Shown here piece by piece: positions 8,961 through 17,213 of a DNA stretch of 22,735 bases. The stretch is from assembly GCA_963169055.1 (NCBI GenBank), contig CAUJFU010000463.1, positions 1 to 22,735 on the forward strand, read 5' to 3'. The notes beneath the pieces are model-generated. The model searched no databases, was not told where the DNA came from, and was given only the letters and a program-made list of their open reading frames with translations. Source of the DNA: Myxococcota bacterium. GTDB taxonomy: Bacteria > Myxococcota_C > UBA6777. A program made the position numbers and the translations under genes. Numbering within the stretch: position 1 is the first letter of the stretch; every line of letters begins with the position of its first letter.

Positions 8961-9090
8961 TGTCCCCCCCGACGCTTGCAAAAGCCCAAGCGACGGGAAT
9001 GTTTGTTTGAAAAACGTAGGGCCACCTCGTCGATACGGGGTCAAGGGGACGAAGTTCCCTTGTGGGGCGTGGGGCAAAGCCCCACAAAAC
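8961..9090 (-). repeat. Multi-hairpin repeat, copy A
   Basis: Read on the minus strand this is the same element as copies B, C and D. Hairpin 1 has stem 9069-9075 with 9079-9085. Hairpin 2 spans 9042-9062 (CAAGGGAAC, loop TTC, GTCCCCTTG). A GACCCCGT block follows, then TTTTTCAAAC and a TCGCTTG block near 8987. It starts 24 bp after the clp stop codon and runs into the 5' leader of the tricorn-like gene, fully inside their intergenic space. Its distal part is the most divergent of the four copies and includes a separate CGCTTG/CAAGCG hairpin (8973-8992). Confidence 0.85.
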
Positions 9091-9114
9091 ACCCCCCAAC
9101 AAGCCGCACCTATT

Positions 9115-11826
9115 TTATTGAAAAATGCGCATGACAGGATCTTCCCAAGCGCCCGATTCATCGGAAGGATTGTAATCCAAAGGCTCAGCAGGACGAGAAG
9201 AAAGAGAAGAAAGAGAAGAAGCAGGAGTCGGGGTTAGCGGGGCAAGAGTCTTACCCGCATGAGCAGAAAAGGCCGACGACAGTAAAGACCAACACAGCGC
9301 GCCTTCGGAGGTCAACGAAGCTTCCAAGCGATCACCCCGTTGCACAAGCCCCCGTAATATCTCGTCTGCCAACGCAGCCTCCAGATGACGCTCGATCACG
9401 CTGCGCATCGGGCGCGCTCCAAAGGCCGGGATATAGCCGCCTTTAGCGATCAACCAATCGAGAACTTCGTCTCGGACGGTGTAGGAGATATCTTTTTCTA
9501 AACACAAACGCTCTGCACCTTCTTGGATCAGCAAACGCGCAACACGACGAACATCCTCAGCAAGCAACGGATGAAAGACAAAACGCCCTTCGATGCGGTT
9601 CCACAGTTCGGGACGAAGATGGCGTTGGGCTGCCTCTAAAACAGCCGATTCAAGGGCTTGTTGAGGATCATCATGCTTTCCAAAACCGATTCCTTGGCGC
9701 TTGTTTGTAAAACATTCGCTACCACTATTCGAAGTCATCACGATCACACAGTTGGAAAAGACCACACGACGGCCTTTTCCATCGGTGAGATGTCCTTCAT
9801 CAAGCATCTGCAAAAGCACCGTCAATACGTCAGGATGAGCTTTATCGATCTCGTCAAATAAGACCAGACGGTACGGACGCAAGCGCACAGCCTCGGTCAG
9901 CTGGCCGCCGTCATCGTGGCCGACGTATCCGGGCGGAGCTCCGAGCAAACGATTGACAGAAACAGCTTCTTGGAATTCGGACATATCGATGCGAACCATC
10001 GAACGGTGATCATGAAACAAGAATTGCGTCAGCGCCTTGGCCATCTCTGTCTTTCCCACCCCTGTGGGTCCAAGGAAAAGAAATGAGCCGATCGGGCGCT
10101 GTCCTCGAAACCCTGCATAGTTTCGCCGAACGACCGTGGATATCTCGCGCAATATGGCGTTATGACCGATGACCTTTTGCGCCAAAACCTCTTCCATCCG
10201 AAGAAGTCGTTCTCGATCCTCCACCAAAAGATGCTCTTTTGGGATGGCGCTCAAGTTTGCGATCACCTCGACAACCTGAGGGCGATCGACCGTCTTCGTG
10301 CCTTGTCGTTTTGCCCGAGAAGCCGCCATATCCAACACATCCAAAGCTTTTGCAGGATGGCGACGATCGTGCATATAGCGCGAGGAGAGCCGAACAGCCG
10401 ACTGTAGCGATGCGGGCGTAAAGTGTACTTTGTGATGGATGGAATAGGTACGCAACAAGCCCTGCAAGATCTGTAAGGTCTCTTCTTCGGAAGGCTCTTC
10501 GACCCAGATCGTGTGAAAGCGTCGAAGCAGCGCAGGATCACGCTCGATATACGTTTTGTATTCGTGGATCGTTGTCGCACCGATACAAGGAAACTCACCC
10601 CGCGAAAGCACCGATTTAAGGTCATTTGAGGCGTCTTGGGCACCTTCTCCCACCGCTCCTGCGCGAACGAGCGTGTGGATCTCGTCGATGAAGACGATGA
10701 TCTGCCCACGCGCTTCAACCACCTCTTCTTTGATGCCCCTGAGTTTTTCAGCCAAAGCACCGCGCATCTGCGTCCCGGCCAACAAACGACCCATATCCAA
10801 TTCAACGATCACTTTGTTCGACATCTCGGGGTTTTCATCCGCGATCAGATGACACGCGAGTCCTTGTACGATCGCAGTTTTCCCAACACCCGGTTCTCCG
10901 ACCAAGCAAGGATTGTTTGCGCGACGTTTCCCCAAGACATCGATCATCTCGACGATCTCGCGATTTCTCCCGATCAACGGGTCAAATCGACCCGAATAAG
11001 CCTGCTCGGTGATGTTTTTACATGTTTGGGCGAGGTGCGGAAAGACTTCTTCGGGCAAACGGCCTGCGACGAGGTCGCGCAAAGCCTCTCGGATCTGAGA
11101 TCCACGCGAAGCTCCCGACAGAGAGAGCGGTGCAGAAGCAGAAGAAACATTTGGCCCGATCGAAGAAGTCCGATGCGGTATCGGAGGCATCGAAGAACCG
11201 CTCGCACGCGGAGACGAACCCAAGGAAGACAACGTTGGCGGAGTTGTTGTATGGTTGGGTGGGATAGACGGATTGCTTGGAGGCGTCGATAGATGGGTCG
11301 GATGGCTCGGTGGTGCCGAAAGATGCGAAGGACGAGAAGAAGGAGCGTGAGAAAGAGTACCCTGCGGTTCTGTGTCTGTCGCCTTTTCTCTCCAGCGACG
11401 ATTGACAGCCCCCGAAAGATAGAGATGAAGTTGGTTACGAAGAGGCGCAAGATCCGACAAACAACCGCGCAAGGCAACGTGCGCTTGGCTATGTGTACGC
11501 ACGATCGCCATCAACAGATGCAGCGTGTCTTCTTCTTCCGATTGGAAACTTTGTGCAAGACTTCGACTCATCGAAGCGGTCGCCTCTAGCGCATTGAACG
11601 GCTCCTCAAAGCTGCGGGGCAACGCGCCAAGCACACGCTCTTCCGTCACTTCCCTCTCTTTTAAGAGAACCTCCGCTTTGTTGGGTTGAAGAAACATCGC
11701 CAACAACAAGTGAAGCGTTTGTAGATCTTGTTGAGAGTGTTCTGCAAGGCCACAAGCGTTGTCGTAAAGAGCAAGCAATTCTGCACTGCGAGGGACGGCT
11801 GTCTGCGAAGATTCCAAACTCACCAT
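9115..11826 (-). CDS. ClpA/ClpC-type AAA+ unfoldase with ClpP-docking loop
   Basis: A 903-residue two-ring Hsp100 protein. The start at 11826 has GGAGA at good spacing; the longest frame is seven residues longer. Order: Clp N-domain repeats (about 15-145), a long Pro/Ser/Thr/His-rich linker (about 155-240), AAA1 with Walker A GEPGVGKT (310-317) and Walker B VFIDEI (378-383), a short junction without the ClpB-type coiled-coil M domain, AAA2 with Walker A GPTGVGKT (586-593) and Walker B LFDEID (656-661), and sensor-2 GARPMRS. An IGF tripeptide at 713-715, after TSNSGS, sits where ClpP-partner unfoldases carry their docking loop, so it probably feeds a protease. No clpS or clpP is nearby. The C-terminal 45 residues are a Ser-rich, then acidic extension. 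All catalytic motifs look intact. Divergent from the gene at 12233. Confidence 0.94.
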   Translation of the reverse strand: MVSLESSQTAVPRSAELLALYDNACGLAEHSQQDLQTLHLLLAMFLQPNKAEVLLKEREVTEERVLGALPRSFEEPFNALEATASMSRSLAQSFQSEEEDTLHLLMAIVRTHSQAHVALRGCLSDLAPLRNQLHLYLSGAVNRRWREKATDTEPQGTLSHAPSSRPSHLSAPPSHPTHLSTPPSNPSIPPNHTTTPPTLSSLGSSPRASGSSMPPIPHRTSSIGPNVSSASAPLSLSGASRGSQIREALRDLVAGRLPEEVFPHLAQTCKNITEQAYSGRFDPLIGRNREIVEMIDVLGKRRANNPCLVGEPGVGKTAIVQGLACHLIADENPEMSNKVIVELDMGRLLAGTQMRGALAEKLRGIKEEVVEARGQIIVFIDEIHTLVRAGAVGEGAQDASNDLKSVLSRGEFPCIGATTIHEYKTYIERDPALLRRFHTIWVEEPSEEETLQILQGLLRTYSIHHKVHFTPASLQSAVRLSSRYMHDRRHPAKALDVLDMAASRAKRQGTKTVDRPQVVEVIANLSAIPKEHLLVEDRERLLRMEEVLAQKVIGHNAILREISTVVRRNYAGFRGQRPIGSFLFLGPTGVGKTEMAKALTQFLFHDHRSMVRIDMSEFQEAVSVNRLLGAPPGYVGHDDGGQLTEAVRLRPYRLVLFDEIDKAHPDVLTVLLQMLDEGHLTDGKGRRVVFSNCVIVMTSNSGSECFTNKRQGIGFGKHDDPQQALESAVLEAAQRHLRPELWNRIEGRFVFHPLLAEDVRRVARLLIQEGAERLCLEKDISYTVRDEVLDWLIAKGGYIPAFGARPMRSVIERHLEAALADEILRGLVQRGDRLEASLTSEGALCWSLLSSAFSAHAGKTLAPLTPTPASSLSSLSSRPAEPLDYNPSDESGAWEDPVMRIFQ

Positions 11827-11979
11827 CGTTCTCTCCTCTTGGCACATCCGAACGGATACTGTGTGGGATGCTCAACCAAAGATGTCTATACTACAAACCC
11901 AAATACCCCACCACTTCGGGGATGGGTTGCCTCTGCAACGTTTTCGGCATACGAAGATGCCCACCCCCTCGGAAGGCTC

Positions 11980-11995
11980 CGTGTTTGCAAACACG
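11980..11995. promoter_or_regulatory. 16-bp perfect palindrome, candidate operator
   Basis: CGTGTTTGCAAACACG reads identically on both strands. It sits about 155 bp upstream of the clp start and 240 bp upstream of the RecQ-like start, in the shared divergent region. A dyad of this size fits a site for a dimeric HTH regulator. The regulator is unknown and no second copy was noticed in the window. Confidence 0.4.
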
Positions 11996-12128
11996 AGAAA
12001 CGAAGGCGCAAAACGCAGAGAATAACAAGGCGTAGCACGCTGGTCCTACGAACGCAAGATTTGAACAAAAACTTTGCAAATTGCCCAAACCACGATTGTT
12101 TTGCTTCGTCTTTGCGTTCTTTCTGCGA

Positions 12129-12157
12129 TTGACAACCAGAGAGGTCTTTGCTAGATG
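12129..12157 (+). promoter_or_regulatory. Sigma70-like promoter for the RecQ-like gene
   Basis: A perfect TTGACA (12129-12134) is followed after 17 bp by TAGATG (12152-12157), a weak -10 box. It lies about 75 bp upstream of the start codon at 12233. The -35 and spacing are good; the -10 is poor, so this is a candidate only. Confidence 0.4.
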
Positions 12158-12232
12158 TTTAGCCCTTTTTGCACAGACGACGTCAAAAAGCAGCGAACGA
12201 TGAGGCTTTCCACATTTTTTGGAGACTTTTGA

Positions 12233-15200
12233 ATGAGCGCTTCGGAAGCACAGATCAACCGTTGGGAGCAGCGACTTCTCTCCTGTGGTTTTGCGAAACT
12301 CACACCATGGCAACGCGATATCATGCAACAATGGCATCAAGAGTCCTCTTGGATCGCGTTCTTTCCTGTGGGGGGTGGCACCGGCTTTTCTTATCTCGTC
12401 CCCGCGCTCGAAGCCCCCACAGGCGTCACGTTGGTGATCTGTGGAGATGCACAACGACGAACACGCCGAGAGCAACAAGCCCGCTCGCTCGGAGGTCAAG
12501 TCCTCCTCCCGCAAGCCGATCAAGAACTTCCGCCAGCTCACTCCGGGGTTGTATTGATGACCGCACAAGAAGCCGAACAACGGACAGATCAGATGCCTGC
12601 TTGGGTGACTGGTCGCGTTCGTCGCGTCATCTTCGATGGTTGCGATGCTTCTGCTCAAGCACCGTCGTGGTGGCCCGCTGTTCGAGCACTTCCCTTTGGC
12701 CTCTACCCGATCGATCACACAGCAGAAGCTTGGTGGGCCAATATCCTCGATATCCCACACCAAACGCTCCATTACAACCACGAAGCCTTTGAGATATCAT
12801 GGGATCTTGGCGAAGGTTCTCTTGTTCAAAGACTGGGACACGCCCTTGAAGCCGGTGCTCGCGTGCTTTGGATGTTTGGCGGGCAGTTCTTCCGTCACGC
12901 GCTTGAGCAAACCACAGGGATCCACATTCAAGAAATCACCCCATCATCCGACGTCTCAGACCAACCCAAATCCATATCCCCCGAACCACCAGCCGCTCCA
13001 TCGTCCCATGAATCGTCAAGCACGCCACAAATATCCAACACATCACAAGCATCCAGCACGCCACAAACATCTAGCCAGTCTTCGCAAGCAACAGTGTATA
13101 TTTTCCCGCCAGATTCGGCATTTTTGCGCCATGCACCTTCTCCACAACACGTTTTCGTGGGGCGGCTTCCAAGTACTCTACGAGACCTCGGAAGCCTTGC
13201 GAACCTTCAACCCGAGCAGATCTCCATCCTGCTCCCACAAGAAACGCCCACCCATTACAGCCCCGAACAAGACGATCTGCTGCGTTATCTCGAAGAAAAA
13301 GCGCAGGCTCACCCACACAAACCACTATACCTCAACAGCCATGAGATCATGCAAGCCTTGAAGCTACCGCTCTCTCCGCAAATGGCTTATGAGCGCAGCT
13401 TAAACACGCTAGAAGATCTGCTCAACCAACTCCAAACGCAAGGCAGCCTCGCCTCGTGGTCTCCTGTGTTTTTCCAAGCCAAGATCCTCAATGCACGGGG
13501 ATTTCAACCCACTCAACTAGGTGCGCACCCAGATCTGCTGGCTTTTCACGAAGCCATCGCACAGATGCAAAAGCAACTCAGCCCGCTTGAGTCTCTGAAC
13601 GCATCCTTTTTGAGCGGAAGAGCGCTCGACCTTCGCTTCATCGCGAAGCGAACCCCCTACACAGTCCGAGAACTCAACACACTCTTCCAAAAGCTTCACG
13701 AACAGGGTCTCGTCGTGAACCAACTTGAGCACCTCCCCGGCCCGCAACACTCGCTTGAACACGAATACCAGATCCAACTCGGCGAGATCACCCGCCCCAG
13801 CCTCGCACTTCAACTTTGGTCGCGCACCAAAGAAGCTCGTCTTCCTCTGTTGCTCGACAGTTTCTCTCGGCAACCCCTCCCCGAAGATTCCGCCCTTCAA
13901 GCACTTTGGAGCCTCGATCCCCAACAAAACGATTTTTGGGAAAAAGCCCTTGTCTTGCTCGATAACGCACAAAAAGCACAACGCCTTTTTCTGCTCGGTG
14001 GTCGGCTCTTGCAAAAGTTGGAACGCGATCCAAAAGATGCTGGACTTGCCCTATGGATGGGGCTGATCGCAACGCTTCAACTCCCTCCCCTTGAGGATGC
14101 GAACCTTTACCGCCGCCTTCTTCCACCTCCTCGCAGCGCTCCTGTCGGCCTTTTCCCATTATGCAAGCACCTGCTATCCCAAGATCCCACACCTCCCCGC
14201 TCTTGGGTTGATTATGTACTTGCCCTTCCTTCCGCCGAAGACGACGAAGAGATGTCCCGCTTGTTTGCTCAACACAACGCTCAACGCATCCTCGATATCT
14301 CTCGGCTACACGGACGATTCCGATGGTTATTGCACCGCTATCATCGAAGCATGACACAGATCACGCGCCCCTTTCTTTCCCAAGATCCCCTTCCACCCGA
14401 AGAATCCAACGATCCATCATCCAAAGACACCGAAGAATTCGACCGCAGCGAACAACCTGTTGTACCCGCAAAGACCGAAGAACAAAGCCATGATCCAGAT
14501 CCACACCCTCCGATCTGGCTCCCACACCTCCGAAGCTCGGACGTTCAACGCCTCGCCACGAGCTTTTCAGTCGAAACGCTCGCAGCATGGGGATGGACAC
14601 TCCATCTGCTTGGTGAAAGCGAAGTCGGCCTACCGCTTTTGCGTTTCGCTCAACAACAAGAAGAACGTTACAAACAGCGTTACGCAAAGCTGGCGCTCCA
14701 AGCCCCCAAACAACTCTATCGCGAAAAAAGCGATTGGCTACGTTGGCTGATCGAAGAAAGCGAAGATCGCCAAGACGAAAAACTCCGAAAGCGCATCATG
14801 AAACTACTCGTTGACCGAAAAGAAGGAACCACAAACGACCTTCAACAAGTCGCGCAATGGGCAGAACAAGAAGACGATCACAAACGTGCAACGCGACTTC
14901 ACAAACAACTGATTGAACTACGCCCCGAAGCGCCCGAACATCCCGCAGCCCTCGCACGCCTCTCACTGCAACACAACAAGCTACAAGACGCCCTTCAATA
15001 CGCCATCCAAGCGAATCGCCTGAATCCACGGCACTATCCGCTTGACGTCTTTCTCGACAAAGCCCAAGAAGCCTTGTTTGCGGATCTTGATGAACTCCGA
15101 CACATCCTCGTCGATCTTCCCGCACACCCCGCACTTTCCAAGATCGAAAGCGAACTCTCACAACGCGAACAACTGGCCCACCAACTCGCGCCGTTGCGCA

Positions 15201-15955
15201 AACAAGCCGAAGAAGATATCAAGCAACAACGCCTCGCTCAAGCCCGGGAGAAAGCTCGCGAAGTCCTCGCGCAACACGCACACCTCGCCCCGATCCGCTT
15301 TCTCCAGATCCGACGCGAAGTCGATCAAGAAGAAAGCAAACTTCAAAAAGCCCTCCAAGATCTCGATCGACGCGGTCGCGGTCCAAAAGACCCACGCGAC
15401 CGAAACAAACAACTCGAAGCCCTCGCCGATCAAGCTGCACAACTCGGCTTTGTGCAGCTCGCCACCGAAGGGTACGAACGCCTCACGCAACGAAACGAAG
15501 GATACGGTCTTGCGTGGGTCAAACTCGCACGCACCACCCCCCACTCCGAACAACGCAACAACGCCTACGCAACGGCGATATCACTTGCACGCGGCCCCGA
15601 ACAGCGACAGCGCAATCTCGAAGAATGGGCGCAGATCCTCGATCGAGAAGGTAAGCTCGATCTGCTCCTTCCCACGCTGCTTTCCATCCTCGAAGAACAC
15701 AACGAAGAAGCCCAACAGCTCGAACCGATCCTGCTTCAATTGATCGGAAAATACGGCGTCAAATCGGACGTTGCACAAAAACTCGAAGGCTTCCTCAAAC
15801 ACCACCGCAGCGATCTCGATCTCAAACGCGCCGAACAAGCGCTCAACGAGATCGAGCATCTCGATCCTTGGAAACGCCAGCTTCTTTCGATGCAGGCTGA
15901 GATCGCACAAAAAAACAACGCTCGCACCACCCGCCGCTCCTCTCCTCGCCGTTGA
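12233..15955 (+). CDS. Large protein with degenerate RecQ-like helicase domain and TPR-like repeats
   Basis: A 1240-residue protein with GGAGA upstream of ATG. Residues 1-230 follow the RecQ helicase order without its catalysis. LTPWQRDI (23-30) matches motif 0. PVGGGTGFSYLVPAL (45-59) aligns without gaps to the RecQ motif I block PTGGGKSLCYQLPAL, but the Walker Lys and Ser are Thr and Gly. RVIFDGCDA (131-139) stands where the DEAH box should be. Lobe 2 seems to be split by a Pro/Ser/Thr linker (240-288) and resumes at about 306-325 (VFVGRLPSTLRDLGSL), without the arginines of motif VI. A winged-helix-like part follows (466-500), then alpha-helical repeats, an acidic spacer (719-760), TPR-like units (883-950), charged helices and a basic tail. 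It is Gln-rich. I infer a non-catalytic scaffold or DNA-binding protein; its function is unknown. Confidence 0.75.
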   Translation: MSASEAQINRWEQRLLSCGFAKLTPWQRDIMQQWHQESSWIAFFPVGGGTGFSYLVPALEAPTGVTLVICGDAQRRTRREQQARSLGGQVLLPQADQELPPAHSGVVLMTAQEAEQRTDQMPAWVTGRVRRVIFDGCDASAQAPSWWPAVRALPFGLYPIDHTAEAWWANILDIPHQTLHYNHEAFEISWDLGEGSLVQRLGHALEAGARVLWMFGGQFFRHALEQTTGIHIQEITPSSDVSDQPKSISPEPPAAPSSHESSSTPQISNTSQASSTPQTSSQSSQATVYIFPPDSAFLRHAPSPQHVFVGRLPSTLRDLGSLANLQPEQISILLPQETPTHYSPEQDDLLRYLEEKAQAHPHKPLYLNSHEIMQALKLPLSPQMAYERSLNTLEDLLNQLQTQGSLASWSPVFFQAKILNARGFQPTQLGAHPDLLAFHEAIAQMQKQLSPLESLNASFLSGRALDLRFIAKRTPYTVRELNTLFQKLHEQGLVVNQLEHLPGPQHSLEHEYQIQLGEITRPSLALQLWSRTKEARLPLLLDSFSRQPLPEDSALQALWSLDPQQNDFWEKALVLLDNAQKAQRLFLLGGRLLQKLERDPKDAGLALWMGLIATLQLPPLEDANLYRRLLPPPRSAPVGLFPLCKHLLSQDPTPPRSWVDYVLALPSAEDDEEMSRLFAQHNAQRILDISRLHGRFRWLLHRYHRSMTQITRPFLSQDPLPPEESNDPSSKDTEEFDRSEQPVVPAKTEEQSHDPDPHPPIWLPHLRSSDVQRLATSFSVETLAAWGWTLHLLGESEVGLPLLRFAQQQEERYKQRYAKLALQAPKQLYREKSDWLRWLIEESEDRQDEKLRKRIMKLLVDRKEGTTNDLQQVAQWAEQEDDHKRATRLHKQLIELRPEAPEHPAALARLSLQHNKLQDALQYAIQANRLNPRHYPLDVFLDKAQEALFADLDELRHILVDLPAHPALSKIESELSQREQLAHQLAPLRKQAEEDIKQQRLAQAREKAREVLAQHAHLAPIRFLQIRREVDQEESKLQKALQDLDRRGRGPKDPRDRNKQLEALADQAAQLGFVQLATEGYERLTQRNEGYGLAWVKLARTTPHSEQRNNAYATAISLARGPEQRQRNLEEWAQILDREGKLDLLLPTLLSILEEHNEEAQQLEPILLQLIGKYGVKSDVAQKLEGFLKHHRSDLDLKRAEQALNEIEHLDPWKRQLLSMQAEIAQKNNARTTRRSSPRR

Positions 15956-15984
15956 TATCGCATCGAAGTGACATGGTGGGATGG

Positions 15985-16104
15985 TTTTTGTGGGGCGTTG
16001 CCCCACACCCCACAAGGGACTATCGCCCCTTGACCCCGTGTTTGGCGAACAGATCACTGTGTTTCAAACCCACAGCGCTGTCGCTTGTTGCGGCACGAAC
16101 ACGG
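15985..16104 (+). repeat. Multi-hairpin repeat, copy B
   Basis: Hairpin 1 is GTGGGGC (15990-15996), loop GTT, GCCCCAC (16000-16006). Hairpin 2 is CAAGGGAC (16013-16020), loop TATC, GCCCCTTG (16025-16032), with one A:C mismatch. CCCCGT, an ACAG/CTGT mini-stem, GTTTCAAACC, TCGCTTG and GAACACGG follow (end 16104). It starts 30 bp after the stop of the RecQ-like gene and fills most of the gap to the dehydrogenase start at 16151. T residues precede rather than follow hairpin 1, so it is not an ordinary intrinsic terminator. Confidence 0.87.
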
Positions 16105-16150
16105 CTTTATTTTAGCGACAATTCACTCCTATCACGTAGAAGGATCTCGT

Positions 16151-17149
16151 ATGGCCCGAATCTTTGTCACTCACCCGCTTCCCGGTACGGCCTTCTTGCG
16201 CCTGAACGAAGAACACCAAGTGACGGTCTTTTCGGCAGATCGCTTTCCCACAAAAGCAGAGATCATCGATCATCTCCAAACAGCCGAAGTTTTGGTATCG
16301 TTAATCACAGACGAGATCACCCCCGAAGTAATCGATGCCGCACCCCACCTGAAGATCATCGCCAACTACGCCGTCGGATACAACAACATCCATGTGGACT
16401 GGGCCACACGACGCAAGATCCCCGTTCTGCATACACCACACGTCCTGACCGATGCTTCGGCGGATCTGGCTTTTGCTTTGATGCTTGCGGTAGCCCGTCG
16501 CATCGTCGAATCCGATCGATGGCTGCGCTCGGGTGCATGGGCGGGTTGGAAGCCTCAGCAGATGCTTGGAACCCATGTCACAGGAAAGACCCTTGGGATC
16601 GTAGGGATGGGGCGTATCGGAATTGCGCTTGCACGACGCGCACGCGGCTTTGAGATGCCGATCCTTTACACCAACCCAGAACGTCTCGCCCTCGGACTCG
16701 AACGCGAACTTGGAGCCCGTCACACCGATCTCGAAGAACTCTTGACTCAAAGTGACTTTGTCTCGCTACATTGCCCACTCACTCCCCACACTCGCCACCT
16801 GATCAACGCACAACGCCTCCAACAAATGAAACAGGGCGCGATCCTGATCAACACCGCACGCGGCCCGATCATCGATGAAGCCGCCCTTGTCGCTGCCCTT
16901 CAAACAGGCCCGATCCAAGGGGCTGGTCTGGATGTCTTTGAACAAGAACCCAACATCCACCCCGATCTACTCACTTCTGCACGCGTCGTCCTGACACCGC
17001 ACACAGGTAGCGCGACAGAAGAAACACGCGCCGAGATGACCGCCCTCCTTGTTGACGGTATCCACGCGATCCTTCAAGGCAACATACCGCACAACGTCGT
17101 CAACCCCGAAGTTCTGCGCAAACAGCAAGAACCCGATCAAGACGATTGA
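16151..17149 (+). CDS. D-2-hydroxyacid dehydrogenase (glyoxylate/hydroxypyruvate reductase type)
   Basis: A 332-residue NAD(P)-dependent D-isomer-specific 2-hydroxyacid dehydrogenase. The start at 16151 has AAGGA upstream and gives the family's usual N-terminus (ARIFVTHPLPG); a longer frame from 16085 would begin inside repeat copy B. The cofactor motif GMGRIG is at 152-157. The catalytic residues are Arg237 (NTARGPIID), Glu266 (DVFEQEP) and His284 (LTPHTGS). The substrate-loop signature ANYAVGYNNI (71-80) is typical of glyoxylate reductase/D-glycerate dehydrogenases. It probably interconverts glyoxylate and glycolate, or hydroxypyruvate and D-glycerate, in the cytosol. Length and motifs are complete. 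It converges on the kinase gene ending at 17214. Confidence 0.94.
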   Translation: MARIFVTHPLPGTAFLRLNEEHQVTVFSADRFPTKAEIIDHLQTAEVLVSLITDEITPEVIDAAPHLKIIANYAVGYNNIHVDWATRRKIPVLHTPHVLTDASADLAFALMLAVARRIVESDRWLRSGAWAGWKPQQMLGTHVTGKTLGIVGMGRIGIALARRARGFEMPILYTNPERLALGLERELGARHTDLEELLTQSDFVSLHCPLTPHTRHLINAQRLQQMKQGAILINTARGPIIDEAALVAALQTGPIQGAGLDVFEQEPNIHPDLLTSARVVLTPHTGSATEETRAEMTALLVDGIHAILQGNIPHNVVNPEVLRKQQEPDQDD

Positions 17150-17150
17150 T

Positions 17151-17185
17151 CACAGGGGGTTTTCGTCACCCCCGTCACTTCTGTG
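17151..17185. terminator. GC-rich hairpin between convergent genes
   Basis: GGGGGT (17155-17160), loop TTTCGTC and ACCCCC (17168-17173) form a stem. An outer CACAG/CTGTG pair (17151-17155, 17181-17185) could extend the structure with a bulge. It lies directly after the dehydrogenase stop and 29 bp before the kinase stop on the other strand. There is no clear T-tract, so termination is inferred from position and stem strength. Confidence 0.4.
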
Positions 17186-17213
17186 GAAGTTATTTGCTGC
17201 TGTCAATTCTGTA

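Larger units (their letters stand above)
11827..12232. promoter_or_regulatory. Divergent intergenic region between the clp-type and RecQ-like genes
   Basis: This 406-bp stretch has no convincing gene, although open frames run through it on both strands. It must hold both outward promoters. It contains a GC-rich inverted repeat near 11909-11925 (CCCC, loop, GGGG), a 16-bp palindrome at 11980-11995 and a promoter-like sequence at 12129-12157, listed separately. AT-rich DNA near 12057-12110 contains no other motif I can name. Confidence 0.5.

Noticed and set aside
11891-12781. 296-residue minus-strand frame over the divergent region
   Set aside because: It overlaps the start of the RecQ-like gene by about 550 bp on the opposite strand and has no recognisable domain or ribosome binding site.
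15985-16104. Repeat copies read as ordinary rho-independent terminators
   Set aside because: The T-run precedes hairpin 1 in the gene's direction and no T-run follows either hairpin; conserved blocks extend far beyond one hairpin.
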